Below are positions 17,198 through 25,464 of a DNA stretch of 39,342 nt, piece by piece. Position numbers and translations under genes: made by a program. How positions within the stretch are numbered: the first letter of the stretch is position 1; each line of letters begins with the position of its first letter. The DNA comes from Eubacteriales bacterium (GTDB lineage Bacteria > Bacillota > Clostridia > Monoglobales > UMGS1388): assembly GCA_029004515.1 (NCBI GenBank), contig JAQVYH010000013.1, forward strand, positions 1-39,342, given 5' to 3'. The notes under the pieces are model-generated. The model saw only the letters and a list, made by a program, of their open reading frames with translations, was not told the DNA's origin and searched no databases.

Positions 17198-17722
17198 ATG
17201 ATGAACATGATCTCAACCGCTATCATGCCCCTGATGATAACAGCAATCATATTACACGGACTATTTAAAAAAGTAGATGTTTTCCCATCATTCCTGGAGG
17301 GGGCAAAGGGCGGACTTGAAACCGCCATCAGTATCTTACCATCAATGGTGGGACTTTTTACAGCGATTGCAATGCTTCGTGCATCGGGATTCTTCGACCT
17401 TTTTGCACAGTCCGTCGCGCCGCTTTTAAGCCTTGTAAACTTCCCCGAAGAGATACTTCCGCTAGCTATTATGAGGCCTATATCAGGAAGTGGCGGAATG
17501 GCAATAGTCAGCGACATTCTATCTACCCATGGACCTGACAGCACCATAGGCCGAATTGCATCGGTGCTTATGGGCTCTACAGAAACTACAATCTACACAA
17601 TAGCTATCTATTATGGGTCAGTAGGAATAAAAAAGACTCGTCACACTCTGCAATCTGCACTTTTAGCTGATTTAACCGGAATAATTATGAGCGTTGTTAT
17701 TGTCAATATGATGTTTTTATGA
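17198..17722 (+). CDS. spmB: Spore maturation protein B
   Basis: Partner of SpmA (174 aa), an integral membrane protein with the same Gate-domain fold. It shows FLEGAKGGLETAISILPSMV near the N-terminus and RPISGSGGMAIVSDIL plus GSTETTIYTIAIYYG in the second half. An AAGGAG lies ten nt upstream of ATG 17198, inside the spmA 3' end, and the gene follows the spmA stop directly. Confidence 0.93.
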   Translation: MMNMISTAIMPLMITAIILHGLFKKVDVFPSFLEGAKGGLETAISILPSMVGLFTAIAMLRASGFFDLFAQSVAPLLSLVNFPEEILPLAIMRPISGSGGMAIVSDILSTHGPDSTIGRIASVLMGSTETTIYTIAIYYGSVGIKKTRHTLQSALLADLTGIIMSVVIVNMMFL

Positions 17723-17761
17723 TAGAATACTAAAGATTATGAATTTTACTGGTGATAAACA

Positions 17762-19666
17762 ATGCAGATTATTAACGCAAACGAAATAAAAAAAGCCTTT
17801 GGTTCTGAAGATATCCTAATAGATTTCAGCTTTGCAGTTGACTCAAAAGATAAGATCGGACTTATAGGTTCAAATGGTGCAGGCAAGACAACTATCTTCC
17901 GCCTTCTTACAGGAGAGATTCTTCCTGATGAGGGCGAACTTGCTATGTCTAAAGATCTTAAAATAGGCTATGTAAAACAGGAAACACTTGCTATCGAGGG
18001 AACACATTCTCTTCGTGATGAGGTTAGCAAGTGTTTTGAGCATATTTCAAAGCTTGAGGACAGAATCAATGACCTTACACTGCAGATGGAGCTTGCAAGT
18101 GAAGGACATCTTGAGCTGGCACAAAAGCACGCATCACTTTCAGCAGAATTTGAAAGACTTGGTGGTTTTGGATACAAGAGCAGAGTTAGAGCTACTCTAC
18201 TTGGTCTTGGCTTCTCTGAAGATGAATTTGACACACCTGTAAATGTACTGAGCGGCGGTCAGCGAACAAGAATCGCCCTTAGTAAAGTGCTCCTTGATGA
18301 CTATGACATCATACTTCTTGACGAGCCTACCAATAACCTTGATATTGCCTCTTGTCAATGGCTTGAACAAGCAGTAAGATCATATAACGGTGCAGTTATA
18401 ATAATCTCCCATGACAGATATTTTCTTGACAATGTAACTAATAAAACAGTTGCACTTGTCAATGGCAAAACAAAGACATATAAGGGCAACTATTCATTCT
18501 ACACTCAGCAGTATGAGGCTGACAGACTTTTTGAAGAAAAGCAATACGAGGCATATCAAAAGGAAGTTGGCAGAATTGAGGGAATCATTGCGCAGCAGAA
18601 GAGATTTAACCAGGCGCATAACTATATAACAATCAAGAGTAAGAAAAAACAGATTGAGCATATGGAGGTTGTGGACAAGGTGGAGTCACTCGAAAAGACA
18701 ATCCACTTCCGTTTCACTCCAAGGGAAAACTGCGGAAACGAAGTGCTCAAGGCTCACAATCTTGCAAAAAGCTTTCCCGGAAACAACCTGTTTTCAAATG
18801 TGGATTTGTTTATTGAAAAAGGAGAAAAGGTCTTTCTCTTAGGTGATAACGGAATTGGAAAAACCACACTACTTAAGATTCTCACAGGTGAGATGCAGGC
18901 AGATTGTGGTGAATATACATATGGCTCAAATGTTCGTCCCGGATTGTATTCTCAAAAGAGAGATGATTTAAATCCCGACAACACCGTTATAGATGAAATA
19001 TGGAATCAGAATACAAAGATGAATCAGACCGATGTGAGAAACGCTCTTGCAGCATTTAATTTTATTGGTGAAGATGTATTCAAGAAGGTCAAGAACCTTT
19101 CAGGTGGTGAGGCAGGCAGACTAGCTCTCCTTAAACTTATGCTGTCTGAGGCTAACTTCCTGCTCCTTGACGAGCCTACAAACCACTTGGATATTGCATC
19201 TAAAGAGATGCTTGAAACAGCCCTGTCCGAATATGAGGGAACACTCTTCGTTATCTCCCATGACCGATATTTTATTAATAAGCTTGCCACAAGGATATAC
19301 CATCTTGAAAGAGAGAGGGTAACTAACTATATTGGTGGGTATGACTATTTTCTTGAACATTCAAAGAAAATATCATCCCAAGAAAAGATAGTTGAAAAAG
19401 CTACTTCAGGCAAGAATAACTATCAAATTCGAAAGCAACGAGAAGCGGCAATAAGAAAGAATAAAAATTCACTTGAAAAATGTGAAAAAAGAATTGAAGA
19501 GCTTGAATTACTTATATCAAAAAAGGAAAGCCTATTATTAACCAATGAATACTCAACCGACTATGTTAAGGCAATGGATTTAACAAAGGAGATAGCACAG
19601 ATAAAGGCTCAGCTTGAAGAAGAATACGAAAACTGGGAGGCTTTATCAGAAGAAACTTTTGAATAA
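17762..19666 (+). CDS. ABC-F family ATPase
   Basis: Cytosolic tandem-ATPase protein (634 aa) without transmembrane segments, of the ABC-F class that acts on ribosomes. The first nucleotide-binding domain has Walker A GSNGAGKTT (36-44), signature LSGGQRTRIALSK and DEPTNNLDI. The second has GDNGIGKTT, LSGGEAGRLALLK and DEPTNHLDI. An inter-domain helical linker and a C-terminal coiled coil (about 545-630) are visible. The coiled-coil tail is like Uup/YdiF types. Whether it is a translation factor or gives antibiotic resistance cannot be decided. Confidence 0.9.
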   Translation: MQIINANEIKKAFGSEDILIDFSFAVDSKDKIGLIGSNGAGKTTIFRLLTGEILPDEGELAMSKDLKIGYVKQETLAIEGTHSLRDEVSKCFEHISKLEDRINDLTLQMELASEGHLELAQKHASLSAEFERLGGFGYKSRVRATLLGLGFSEDEFDTPVNVLSGGQRTRIALSKVLLDDYDIILLDEPTNNLDIASCQWLEQAVRSYNGAVIIISHDRYFLDNVTNKTVALVNGKTKTYKGNYSFYTQQYEADRLFEEKQYEAYQKEVGRIEGIIAQQKRFNQAHNYITIKSKKKQIEHMEVVDKVESLEKTIHFRFTPRENCGNEVLKAHNLAKSFPGNNLFSNVDLFIEKGEKVFLLGDNGIGKTTLLKILTGEMQADCGEYTYGSNVRPGLYSQKRDDLNPDNTVIDEIWNQNTKMNQTDVRNALAAFNFIGEDVFKKVKNLSGGEAGRLALLKLMLSEANFLLLDEPTNHLDIASKEMLETALSEYEGTLFVISHDRYFINKLATRIYHLERERVTNYIGGYDYFLEHSKKISSQEKIVEKATSGKNNYQIRKQREAAIRKNKNSLEKCEKRIEELELLISKKESLLLTNEYSTDYVKAMDLTKEIAQIKAQLEEEYENWEALSEETFE

Positions 19667-19710
19667 TGGCATATTTTTCTTGACAAGATATAAAAAAAAG
19701 TTTAAACTAT

Positions 19711-19719
19711 TGTTATAAT
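19711..19719 (+). promoter_or_regulatory. Extended -10 promoter upstream of the mgtE leader
   Basis: TGTTATAAT at 19711-19719 is a perfect -10 box with the TGn extension, which can work without a good -35 (none with correct spacing is seen). The start would fall near 19726. Confidence 0.5.
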
Positions 19720-19744
19720 CTAAATTTTATGTGAGGTGAGGAAA

Positions 19745-19843
19745 ATGGATTCAGGAAGTAATACAGGCGTCAAACCCGGGGGTGCAATAAAGACGATGGC
19801 CAGATACGGATCTGTTTGTCCACGCCTGATATCTGTTATTTAA
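19745..19843 (+). CDS. Putative 32-aa leader peptide upstream of mgtE
   Basis: A small ORF from ATG 19745 to TAA 19843, preceded by GAGGTGAGG as ribosome-binding site and only about 19 nt from the predicted transcript start. Its sequence begins MDSGSNTGVKPGG and ends GSVCPRLISVI. I do not recognise it. The same DNA can form a 12-bp stem with a bulge (19764-19775 with 19814-19828), so this may instead be a structured regulatory leader. It does not fit the M-box consensus. The remaining 84 nt to mgtE are T-rich with no other gene. Confidence 0.4.
   Translation: MDSGSNTGVKPGGAIKTMARYGSVCPRLISVI
19764..19828 (+). promoter_or_regulatory. Structured leader of mgtE (possible Mg2+-responsive element)
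   Basis: CAGGCGTCAAAC (19764-19775) pairs with GTTTG (19814-19818) and ACGCCTG (19822-19828), leaving a 3-nt bulge. The enclosed 38 nt are G-rich. The position between a promoter and mgtE suggests a regulatory RNA, unclassified. Confidence 0.4.
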
Positions 19844-19927
19844 TCTACTGATTATTTATGATGAATATTGTATTTTCCGTGTTTTTCCTTGTACTTCCTT
19901 TAATTTTTTAAACGGAGGTAATTTTTT

Positions 19928-21295
19928 ATGCTTGAGAAAACATTGGAGCTTCTCGAGGATCGCAATTATAGTGAGCTTCGAGCATTTCTTATGGAGTTTA
20001 ACCCTGCAGATATTGCTCTGCTGTTAGGTGAAGTTCCCGAATCATCAATCCTATTAATATTTCGAATATTGCCAAAAGAACTGGCGGCAGAATCCTTTGC
20101 ATATATGGATTCCGACCTTCAGGAAATTCTTATACGCTCTTTTAATGATAGCGAGCTGCATTATGTAATTGATCAGCTCTACATCGACGATACTGTTGAT
20201 ATCATTGAAGAGATGCCTGCAAATGTTGTTAAGAGGATTCTACGTCATACCGACCCTGAAACAAGACGCAAGATTAATGAGCTTCTTCAGTACCCTGCCG
20301 ATAGTGCAGGTAGTATTATGACAATCGAATTTATCGACCTTAAAAAGAATATGACAGTTGCTGATGCCTTCGCACGAATCCGCAAAATCGGCATTGATAA
20401 GGAAACAATCTACACCTGTTATATGACTGACAGGGATAGGCACCTTTTGGGAATTGTAACAGTTAAGGACCTGTTACTCAACGATGAAAGTGCTCTTTTG
20501 GGTGATATAATGGAAACTAAAGTGATTTCTGTACACACCCATGATGATCAAGAGTCTGTAGCGAATATGTTTAACAAATACGGCTTCCTTGCACTACCTG
20601 TTGTGGATAAGGAAAATCGCCTTGTTGGTATTATCACAGTTGACGATGCTATGGAAGTATTTGCAGAAGAAGCATCCGAAGACTTTGCAATGATGAGTGC
20701 TATTGCACCTACTGACGATGGATATTTCAAAACATCAGTTTTTCAGCACGCAAAGAATCGTATTGTATGGCTGCTTTTCCTGATGCTATCGGCAACACTC
20801 ACAGGAGCAATACTTACCAAGTATGAGGTTGTGTTCTCGGCTATCCCTCTTCTTGTATCGTTCATACCACAGCTTATGTCAACTGGTGGTAACACAGGTA
20901 CACAAAGCTCTACAACGGTTATTCGTGGTCTTGCGACAGAGGAGATTAATACAAAGGACATCTTCAAGGTATTAAGAAAAGAGCTTTGCATAGCGTCACT
21001 TCTTGGCATTGTCCTTGCAATAGTTAATTCAATAAGAATTGTTATTATGTATCAAAACGTACACATTGGCAACAACTCAATCTATATGATTGCTTTTGTA
21101 ACAGGGATAACCATTATTGGAACGATTATGGCATCGGAGCTTCTTGGTTGTCTTCTACCTGTAATTGCAAAGAAATTAAAGCTTGACCCGGCGATTATGG
21201 CATCACCCGTTATTACTACAATTGTTGATGCTTGCTCGGTACTTCTATATTTTACAATCGCAGGAGCATTTTTAAATGTTCCCGGAATTGGATAA
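19928..21295 (+). CDS. mgtE: Magnesium transporter MgtE
   Basis: Mg2+ channel/transporter of 455 aa. The order is the N-terminal superhelical domain (about 1-130, ending in LLQYPADSAGSIMT), two CBS domains (about 135-255) that sense cytosolic Mg2+, and five transmembrane helices (about 275-455) with the pore-lining SFIPQLMSTGGNTGTQSSTT. A good Shine-Dalgarno CGGAGG lies 8 nt before ATG 19928. It has its own promoter and leader, and ends at a bidirectional terminator. Confidence 0.96.
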   Translation: MLEKTLELLEDRNYSELRAFLMEFNPADIALLLGEVPESSILLIFRILPKELAAESFAYMDSDLQEILIRSFNDSELHYVIDQLYIDDTVDIIEEMPANVVKRILRHTDPETRRKINELLQYPADSAGSIMTIEFIDLKKNMTVADAFARIRKIGIDKETIYTCYMTDRDRHLLGIVTVKDLLLNDESALLGDIMETKVISVHTHDDQESVANMFNKYGFLALPVVDKENRLVGIITVDDAMEVFAEEASEDFAMMSAIAPTDDGYFKTSVFQHAKNRIVWLLFLMLSATLTGAILTKYEVVFSAIPLLVSFIPQLMSTGGNTGTQSSTTVIRGLATEEINTKDIFKVLRKELCIASLLGIVLAIVNSIRIVIMYQNVHIGNNSIYMIAFVTGITIIGTIMASELLGCLLPVIAKKLKLDPAIMASPVITTIVDACSVLLYFTIAGAFLNVPGIG

Positions 21296-21302
21296 TGAAA
21301 GC

Positions 21303-21339
21303 AAAAAAAGACTTGTTCAAATTGAACAAGTCTTTTTTT
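21303..21339. terminator. Bidirectional terminator between mgtE and the ABM gene
   Basis: CTTGTTC/GAACAAG stem (with A-run on one side and T-run on the other) extends to about 16 bp including A-T pairs. It serves convergent genes. Confidence 0.9.
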
Positions 21340-21360
21340 GATATTATTAAAGAATACATA

Positions 21361-21648
21361 TTACTTAATCTCAAATTCTCCTAATTCAGTTGAGGTAATA
21401 TAGTCAGCTTTGAACTCACGCAGATGAGCCATATGGGGCTGATCAATGTGGATTTGCTGATGCTTTGCGCTCTCCCACGCTTCGATTAACAAAAGCTCAT
21501 TAGGGTCTTTCTCACTATAATAATAGTCATAACGGATGCAACCGTCCTCTGCTCTTATATCGTCAACGATCCCCTCTGCCTTTACCCTTTCAACAAAAGC
21601 CTCTCTTTTGCCATCAAGGCACTTAAAAACAACATAGATTGTGTACAT
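21361..21648 (-). CDS. Antibiotic biosynthesis monooxygenase (ABM) domain protein
   Basis: A 95-aa single-domain ferredoxin-like protein of the YgiN/ABM family, with the typical RVKAEGIVDDIRAEDGCIRY beginning and HMAHLREF-like ending. Members are quinol monooxygenases or heme-independent oxidases, usually dimeric; the substrate is unknown. It lies 22 nt after the MFS transporter gene on the same strand, probably one transcript. Confidence 0.85.
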   Translation of the reverse strand: MYTIYVVFKCLDGKREAFVERVKAEGIVDDIRAEDGCIRYDYYYSEKDPNELLLIEAWESAKHQQIHIDQPHMAHLREFKADYITSTELGEFEIK

Positions 21649-21670
21649 ATTATTTTTCTCCTTTATATAA

Positions 21671-22831
21671 TTATTGACCTTTATTTGCGGTAATTCTAAA
21701 TGTTAACTCTGTCATTGTTATCATTAATAAAACAAATATCAAAAGATACACAGGAAGTATTGAAAAGCTGATTGCCTTGCCAAGGAATCCGTATATAGAT
21801 GGAATAAATGTTGTGCCCACATAGGCACTAGCCATCTGAATACCAATAATGGCACCTGAATTTTCCGCACCAAAATTGCTTGGTGTAGAATGAATAATAC
21901 AAGGATAGATTGGAGCACAGCCAAGTCCGATAACGATAAAGCCAATAAGAGCAAGAGTTGTATTGGATGTAGGGATTAGAAGTAAAATTATACCACAAGC
22001 AAGGACTCCTGTGCCAATATTTATCATCTTTCTATCACCAATCTTATTCATCATAAATCCACCTACAAATCTACCGAATGTAAGCCCTATAAAGAAAAGT
22101 GATGCGAATTTAGCAGCAGGTTCTTCTGCTATTCCTTTAACTTCAACCATATACGTACTTGCCCACCCCATAGCAGTTGCCTCAGCGGCGCAATATGCAA
22201 AAAATCCAATTAATATTAAAGGGACTCCTTTAATTTTAAGAGAATTTACAAGACCAAGGCCCTCGCCACTTACTTCAAACTTCGGCTTATTAGTCTTCCA
22301 TAAAGGAATAGTCACAAGTAATATAAATCCAATGACAATCTGAATAATGCCAACAATCAGATAGCCATTATTCCATATAGAGTTTGAAAGTGCATAGCTC
22401 ATTATAAACGGGCTTATAATTGTACCAACACCCCAAAAGCAATGAAGCCAGCTCATATGCTTTGAGGTATAATATAGTGCGACATAGTTATTAAGAGCCG
22501 CATCAATCGCCCCCGCACCAAGACCATAAGGGATTGAGAATACAATAAGCATCCAGAATTCATTGGAAATCGCAAAGCCATAAAGCGCAATGGCTGATAA
22601 AAACACACTAACAACAGTTACAATGGGCGTTCCAAACTTTCTCGTAAGCTTGTCCGAAAAAAGGCTTGATATAATAGTTCCGCCTGCAATAACCATAGAA
22701 ACAATACCCATATAGGATACTGGTACACCTAAATCAATATGTATAACTGGCCACCCTGCACCAAGAAGTGTATCAGGCAGTCCAAGACTTATAAACGCTA
22801 AATAAATAAGCGCAAGTAAAAGTGAATACAT
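21671..22831 (-). CDS. MFS transporter
   Basis: Major facilitator of 386 aa with about twelve hydrophobic helices and the loop-2 motif SDKLTRKFGTPI (a degenerate GxxxDRxGRR). The second half repeats it as GRFVGGFMMNKIGDRK. Early MYSLLLALIYLAFISLGLPD resembles the FucP/sugar or YbjJ-like MFS branches. The frame is open to 22861, but GGAGG lies six nt before ATG 22831, so that start is used. Substrate cannot be predicted. Confidence 0.88.
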   Translation of the reverse strand: MYSLLLALIYLAFISLGLPDTLLGAGWPVIHIDLGVPVSYMGIVSMVIAGGTIISSLFSDKLTRKFGTPIVTVVSVFLSAIALYGFAISNEFWMLIVFSIPYGLGAGAIDAALNNYVALYYTSKHMSWLHCFWGVGTIISPFIMSYALSNSIWNNGYLIVGIIQIVIGFILLVTIPLWKTNKPKFEVSGEGLGLVNSLKIKGVPLILIGFFAYCAAEATAMGWASTYMVEVKGIAEEPAAKFASLFFIGLTFGRFVGGFMMNKIGDRKMINIGTGVLACGIILLLIPTSNTTLALIGFIVIGLGCAPIYPCIIHSTPSNFGAENSGAIIGIQMASAYVGTTFIPSIYGFLGKAISFSILPVYLLIFVLLMITMTELTFRITANKGQ

Positions 22832-22898
22832 TGTTGTCCTCCATAAGGTATATTTGAGCATATTATATAATCAGTGTACAATATAAATGCCACATTTT

Positions 22899-23012
22899 AA
22901 ATGAATAATTAATAATGAATGATGAATAATTGTGGTTAAAAATCGCTTTGCGATTTTTTCTATAACTTTTCATTATTCAATATTCATCAGCGTGCGACTT
23001 CATTATTCATTT
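22899..23012. repeat. MITE-like AT-rich palindromic element
   Basis: AAATGAATAAT (22899-22909) and ATTATTCATTT (23002-23012) are perfect 11-bp terminal inverted repeats, with a strong inner hairpin AAAATCGC-TTT-GCGATTTT (22939-22957). No ORF inside. It falls in the gene-free stretch 22832-23253. The remaining part shows only a small CAGGA/TCCTG hairpin near 23140. Confidence 0.6.
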
Positions 23013-23253
23013 AATTCATCTATTTGATGAATTCATTTTATGATTGTGTCAAGTTAGGAGAACGATGAATAATAGGACCTACTAACTTTCCCGAATTTTT
23101 TTCATCAATTTTCCTTGAAATTTGTTCATTAGCACCCACAGGAATAATAGATTTTCCTGCTGGTTAATTTTATCATAAATAATAAAATTTGACAAACTAT
23201 TCTATAAAAAATGAGGGCACTTGACACAAGTAAGATGTAATGGAACTACAGAT

Positions 23254-24136
23254 TTATATATATAATCCAATCGCCTTTTTTACATTATCTGGTATTATTA
23301 AAGAATCATACATTATTTCGTCTATTGTTTTTTCTTGATTTTCATTTTCACAACTTAACTCGTTTCTCTCGATTATATCGCACAACGTTGTATCAGTATT
23401 AGCTTTAAACAGAAATATTTCCACTCTCTTTTATGGTAATCAATTCTCAAAGTATTGTGGATAATTTTATTGCACAATTCATAAATATAGCAGATATTCT
23501 TATAAATAGTTTTATTTCCATACATATTATCTGTTGGCTTTAAAATTCTTCTTAAAGTCTTTTTAAATTTTTCTTTTTCTATTTCATGCTGAATAAAATA
23601 ATTCTCAATAGATGTTATACTTTTTTTAATAAACTCTTCGTAGTCGTAATATAATATTGATGTAATTGCATCAATATAATCTCTTATATAAACGTAGTTG
23701 TGAAAAGTATTATCATCGCACAGCTTTTGGAAATTATCAAAGATACCACTTTCTAAGTTGCAACACAAATTTTATTTTTAAAAACCTGCGCAATTGCAAC
23801 ATCAAAAAAGCTTAAATTACGAAGCAAAACTTGTCCTTTTGAGTATTTGTTATTTTGAATTTCCGCATTTATATACGGCAAAATTTTATCTAAATATGAC
23901 CATACGTAATTATAGCTTTTTCCATCAACTATATCCTCAAAAAGTTTTTTTGAAAGTAAAAGTGAATATTCGATAACTAAGAATTCGCCTAACATATACA
24001 TACTTATTTTTTCATCTTCCAATAACGCATTAGAAAACACGCACGGCAATCGTGCAAAAAACTTAAATGTAACTTCTGTTTGCTCATCATTTATGTATTC
24101 TTGTCCAATTATATAAGATTTAGGAAATTCAGACAT
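23254..24136 (-). pseudogene. Frameshifted gene of unknown function (possible HEPN-like C-terminus)
   Basis: Three adjacent reading frames join into one protein of about 290 aa if two dinucleotides are removed. Frame 1 is 24136-23753 (MSEFPKSYIIGQEYIND...), frame 2 runs to about 23425, and frame 3 ends with stop 23256-23254 (...IIPDNVKKAIGLYI). The breaks fall at ACAC 23763-23766 and CTCTCT 23424-23429. A short ELCNKIIHNT motif resembles the RNKxxH signature of HEPN domains but lacks the arginine, so this is weak. The frame-2 part could be expressed from TTG 23768. High AT content differs from the core genes. Confidence 0.75.
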
Positions 24137-24242
24137 ATAACATCACCCTTCATAAAACTACAATATTTCTATATATTTACACACCATTCGACATAATTCT
24201 TGTTTATGTCAAGTCAAGACCAAAAAATTATATTAGATACTA

Positions 24243-24692
24243 CTATTCACAATAACTATAGTATAAAGTATGATATGATAGTAAATCAAACTTATCATCT
24301 ATAATCTTAAAATATCCCGCTGGATAAAAATAACAATCATATGATTCATCCATAATCAAATAGTAACCATCTTTATCTCTACCAAGAGCCCTATATTGTC
24401 TTCCGTATTTAATATCTAACAAGGTATCATCAAAATTATGAGTTAGACATTCAACTATGGCTTCATTCATGTTTAGCACATTATCTTGATCAGAAGCTAC
24501 TTCAAAATATTCAAATGGATTAAAATCTGTGATTTCACCACTGTTGCCTTTAACATGCAAACTAACTCGTTCCCCTTGCCAATATTCTAAAAAATATGCA
24601 TAATATTCTTTTCCGCAAGAGAACTCGTTTGTTTCCTCTCCAATATATTTAACTATTGCTGGTTTTTTATCATAGGTATCTTTATTATACAA
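24243..24692 (-). CDS. Hypothetical protein
   Basis: A 149-aa protein I do not recognise; rich in aromatic and acidic residues (YFLEYWQGERVSLHVKG, YYSYCE at the end), with no signal peptide or membrane segment. The frame is open to 24800, overlapping the preceding gene, but AAGGAG lies six nt before TTG 24692, so that start is used. It follows the DUF5412-like gene by about 100 nt on the same strand. The gap 24137-24242 to the next gene holds nothing recognisable. Confidence 0.55.
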   Translation of the reverse strand: MYNKDTYDKKPAIVKYIGEETNEFSCGKEYYAYFLEYWQGERVSLHVKGNSGEITDFNPFEYFEVASDQDNVLNMNEAIVECLTHNFDDTLLDIKYGRQYRALGRDKDGYYLIMDESYDCYFYPAGYFKIIDDKFDLLSYHTLYYSYCE

Positions 24693-24731
24693 GTTTTTCT
24701 CCTTTTCAACATTTTTTCGACAAAATACTTT

Positions 24732-24758
24732 TATAATCCGTGCACAATATAGATGCCA
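24732..24758. repeat. 27-bp segment similar to 22866-22892
   Basis: This segment matches 22866-22892 at 24 of 27 positions (TATAATC-GTG-ACAATATA-ATGCCA). Both lie about 40 nt upstream of minus-strand starts (24692 and 22831). Confidence 0.4.
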
Positions 24759-24796
24759 GTTAGTTGCTATAGCTTGTGTTGAGTTATAGCAAAAAA

Positions 24797-25147
24797 TCAA
24801 TTTTTTGTGTAATTATATTTTACATCAACATCATAAATTTTTGTTTCCTGTTTAAAAATATTAACCGATGCAAAATTCTCAACCTTTAATGTATTGTCTT
24901 CAGTCCATTCAACATCGAATTCATTATAAGTTATATATGTATTACCAATATCGCCATGTTTTAATTTGCTTCCATTCTTTAATATAGATAATCGATATGT
25001 AAATCTTGTAGTTGCTCCTCCATTTGCTTCAAAAACATAGGCAACATATTTATTATCAGGCGAAATGACTTCTTGGATAATATTGGGTTCTCCCATCCAG
25101 AATGCTCTAAACGAATTAAGTGCAATATTTCCTGCAAGAATAGCCAA
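24797..25147 (-). CDS. DUF5412-like membrane-anchored protein, 5' end frameshifted
   Basis: The intact frame encodes 116 aa from TTG 25147 with SPDNKYVAYVFEANGGATT, matching the DUF5412 pattern of small surface-anchored proteins of unknown function. A natural ATG with a GGAAG ribosome site exists at 25194 but is out of frame. Adding one A to the A6 run after ATG (plus strand 25186-25191) would restore MKKTHIT followed by a hydrophobic anchor (IIIGVIVLAILAG). Either the gene has lost its membrane anchor by slippage, or it is a sequencing error. Confidence 0.6.
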   Translation of the reverse strand: MAILAGNIALNSFRAFWMGEPNIIQEVISPDNKYVAYVFEANGGATTRFTYRLSILKNGSKLKHGDIGNTYITYNEFDVEWTEDNTLKVENFASVNIFKQETKIYDVDVKYNYTKN

Positions 25148-25211
25148 AACTATAACTCCAATAATAATTGATGTTGTGATATGTGTTTTTTCATTTTATC
25201 ACTTCCATTTT

Positions 25212-25396
25212 AATGAATTGACAACTTCGTTGTCATGAATTGGCAAAGCCATGAATTCTCGCTTCGCCCCATGAATTGAATTGCCTTTTAATGCACGAAG
25301 TGCAATTCATGAGCCGTAAGGCTCAATTCATGAAATCGCAAGATTTCAATTCATGCCGGCAGGCAATTCATTGAGTTCAAGTTTCACTTGAGCTCA
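25212..25396. repeat. Hairpin array with AATTCAT linkers
   Basis: At least six or seven small perfect hairpins in a row: GACAAC-TTC-GTTGTC (25220), TGGC-AAA-GCCA (25241), TGCAC-GAA-GTGCA (25292), GAGCC-GTAA-GGCTC (25311), GAAATC-GCAA-GATTTC (25332), TGCC-GGCA-GGCA (25354) and an 11-bp stem ending at 25395. They are separated by ATGAATT (left half) or AATTCAT (right half), giving an overall dyad. No ORF. The gene-free stretch 25195-25464 contains only this and the terminator. Confidence 0.85.
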
Positions 25397-25420
25397 TTTT
25401 ATCATACATTTCCAAGATAA

Positions 25421-25457
25421 TCAACAAAAAAAGGACCTTAAGGTCCTTTTTTGTTGA
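25421..25457 (-). terminator. Terminator of the SLH protein gene
   Basis: A nearly perfect palindrome (AAGGACC-TTAA... core AAGGACCTTAAGGTCCTT with A/T flanks) right after the stop at 25465. Confidence 0.88.
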
Positions 25458-25464
25458 TAAAAAT

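Noticed and set aside
19726..19843. M-box (ykoK) riboswitch before mgtE
   Set aside because: Only an AGGTGAGG word matches; the downstream conserved M-box segments are absent.
23753..23776. Programmed -1 frameshift in the broken gene
   Set aside because: No X-XXY-YYZ slippery heptamer in the proper frame; a second break of the same kind follows, so decay is simpler.
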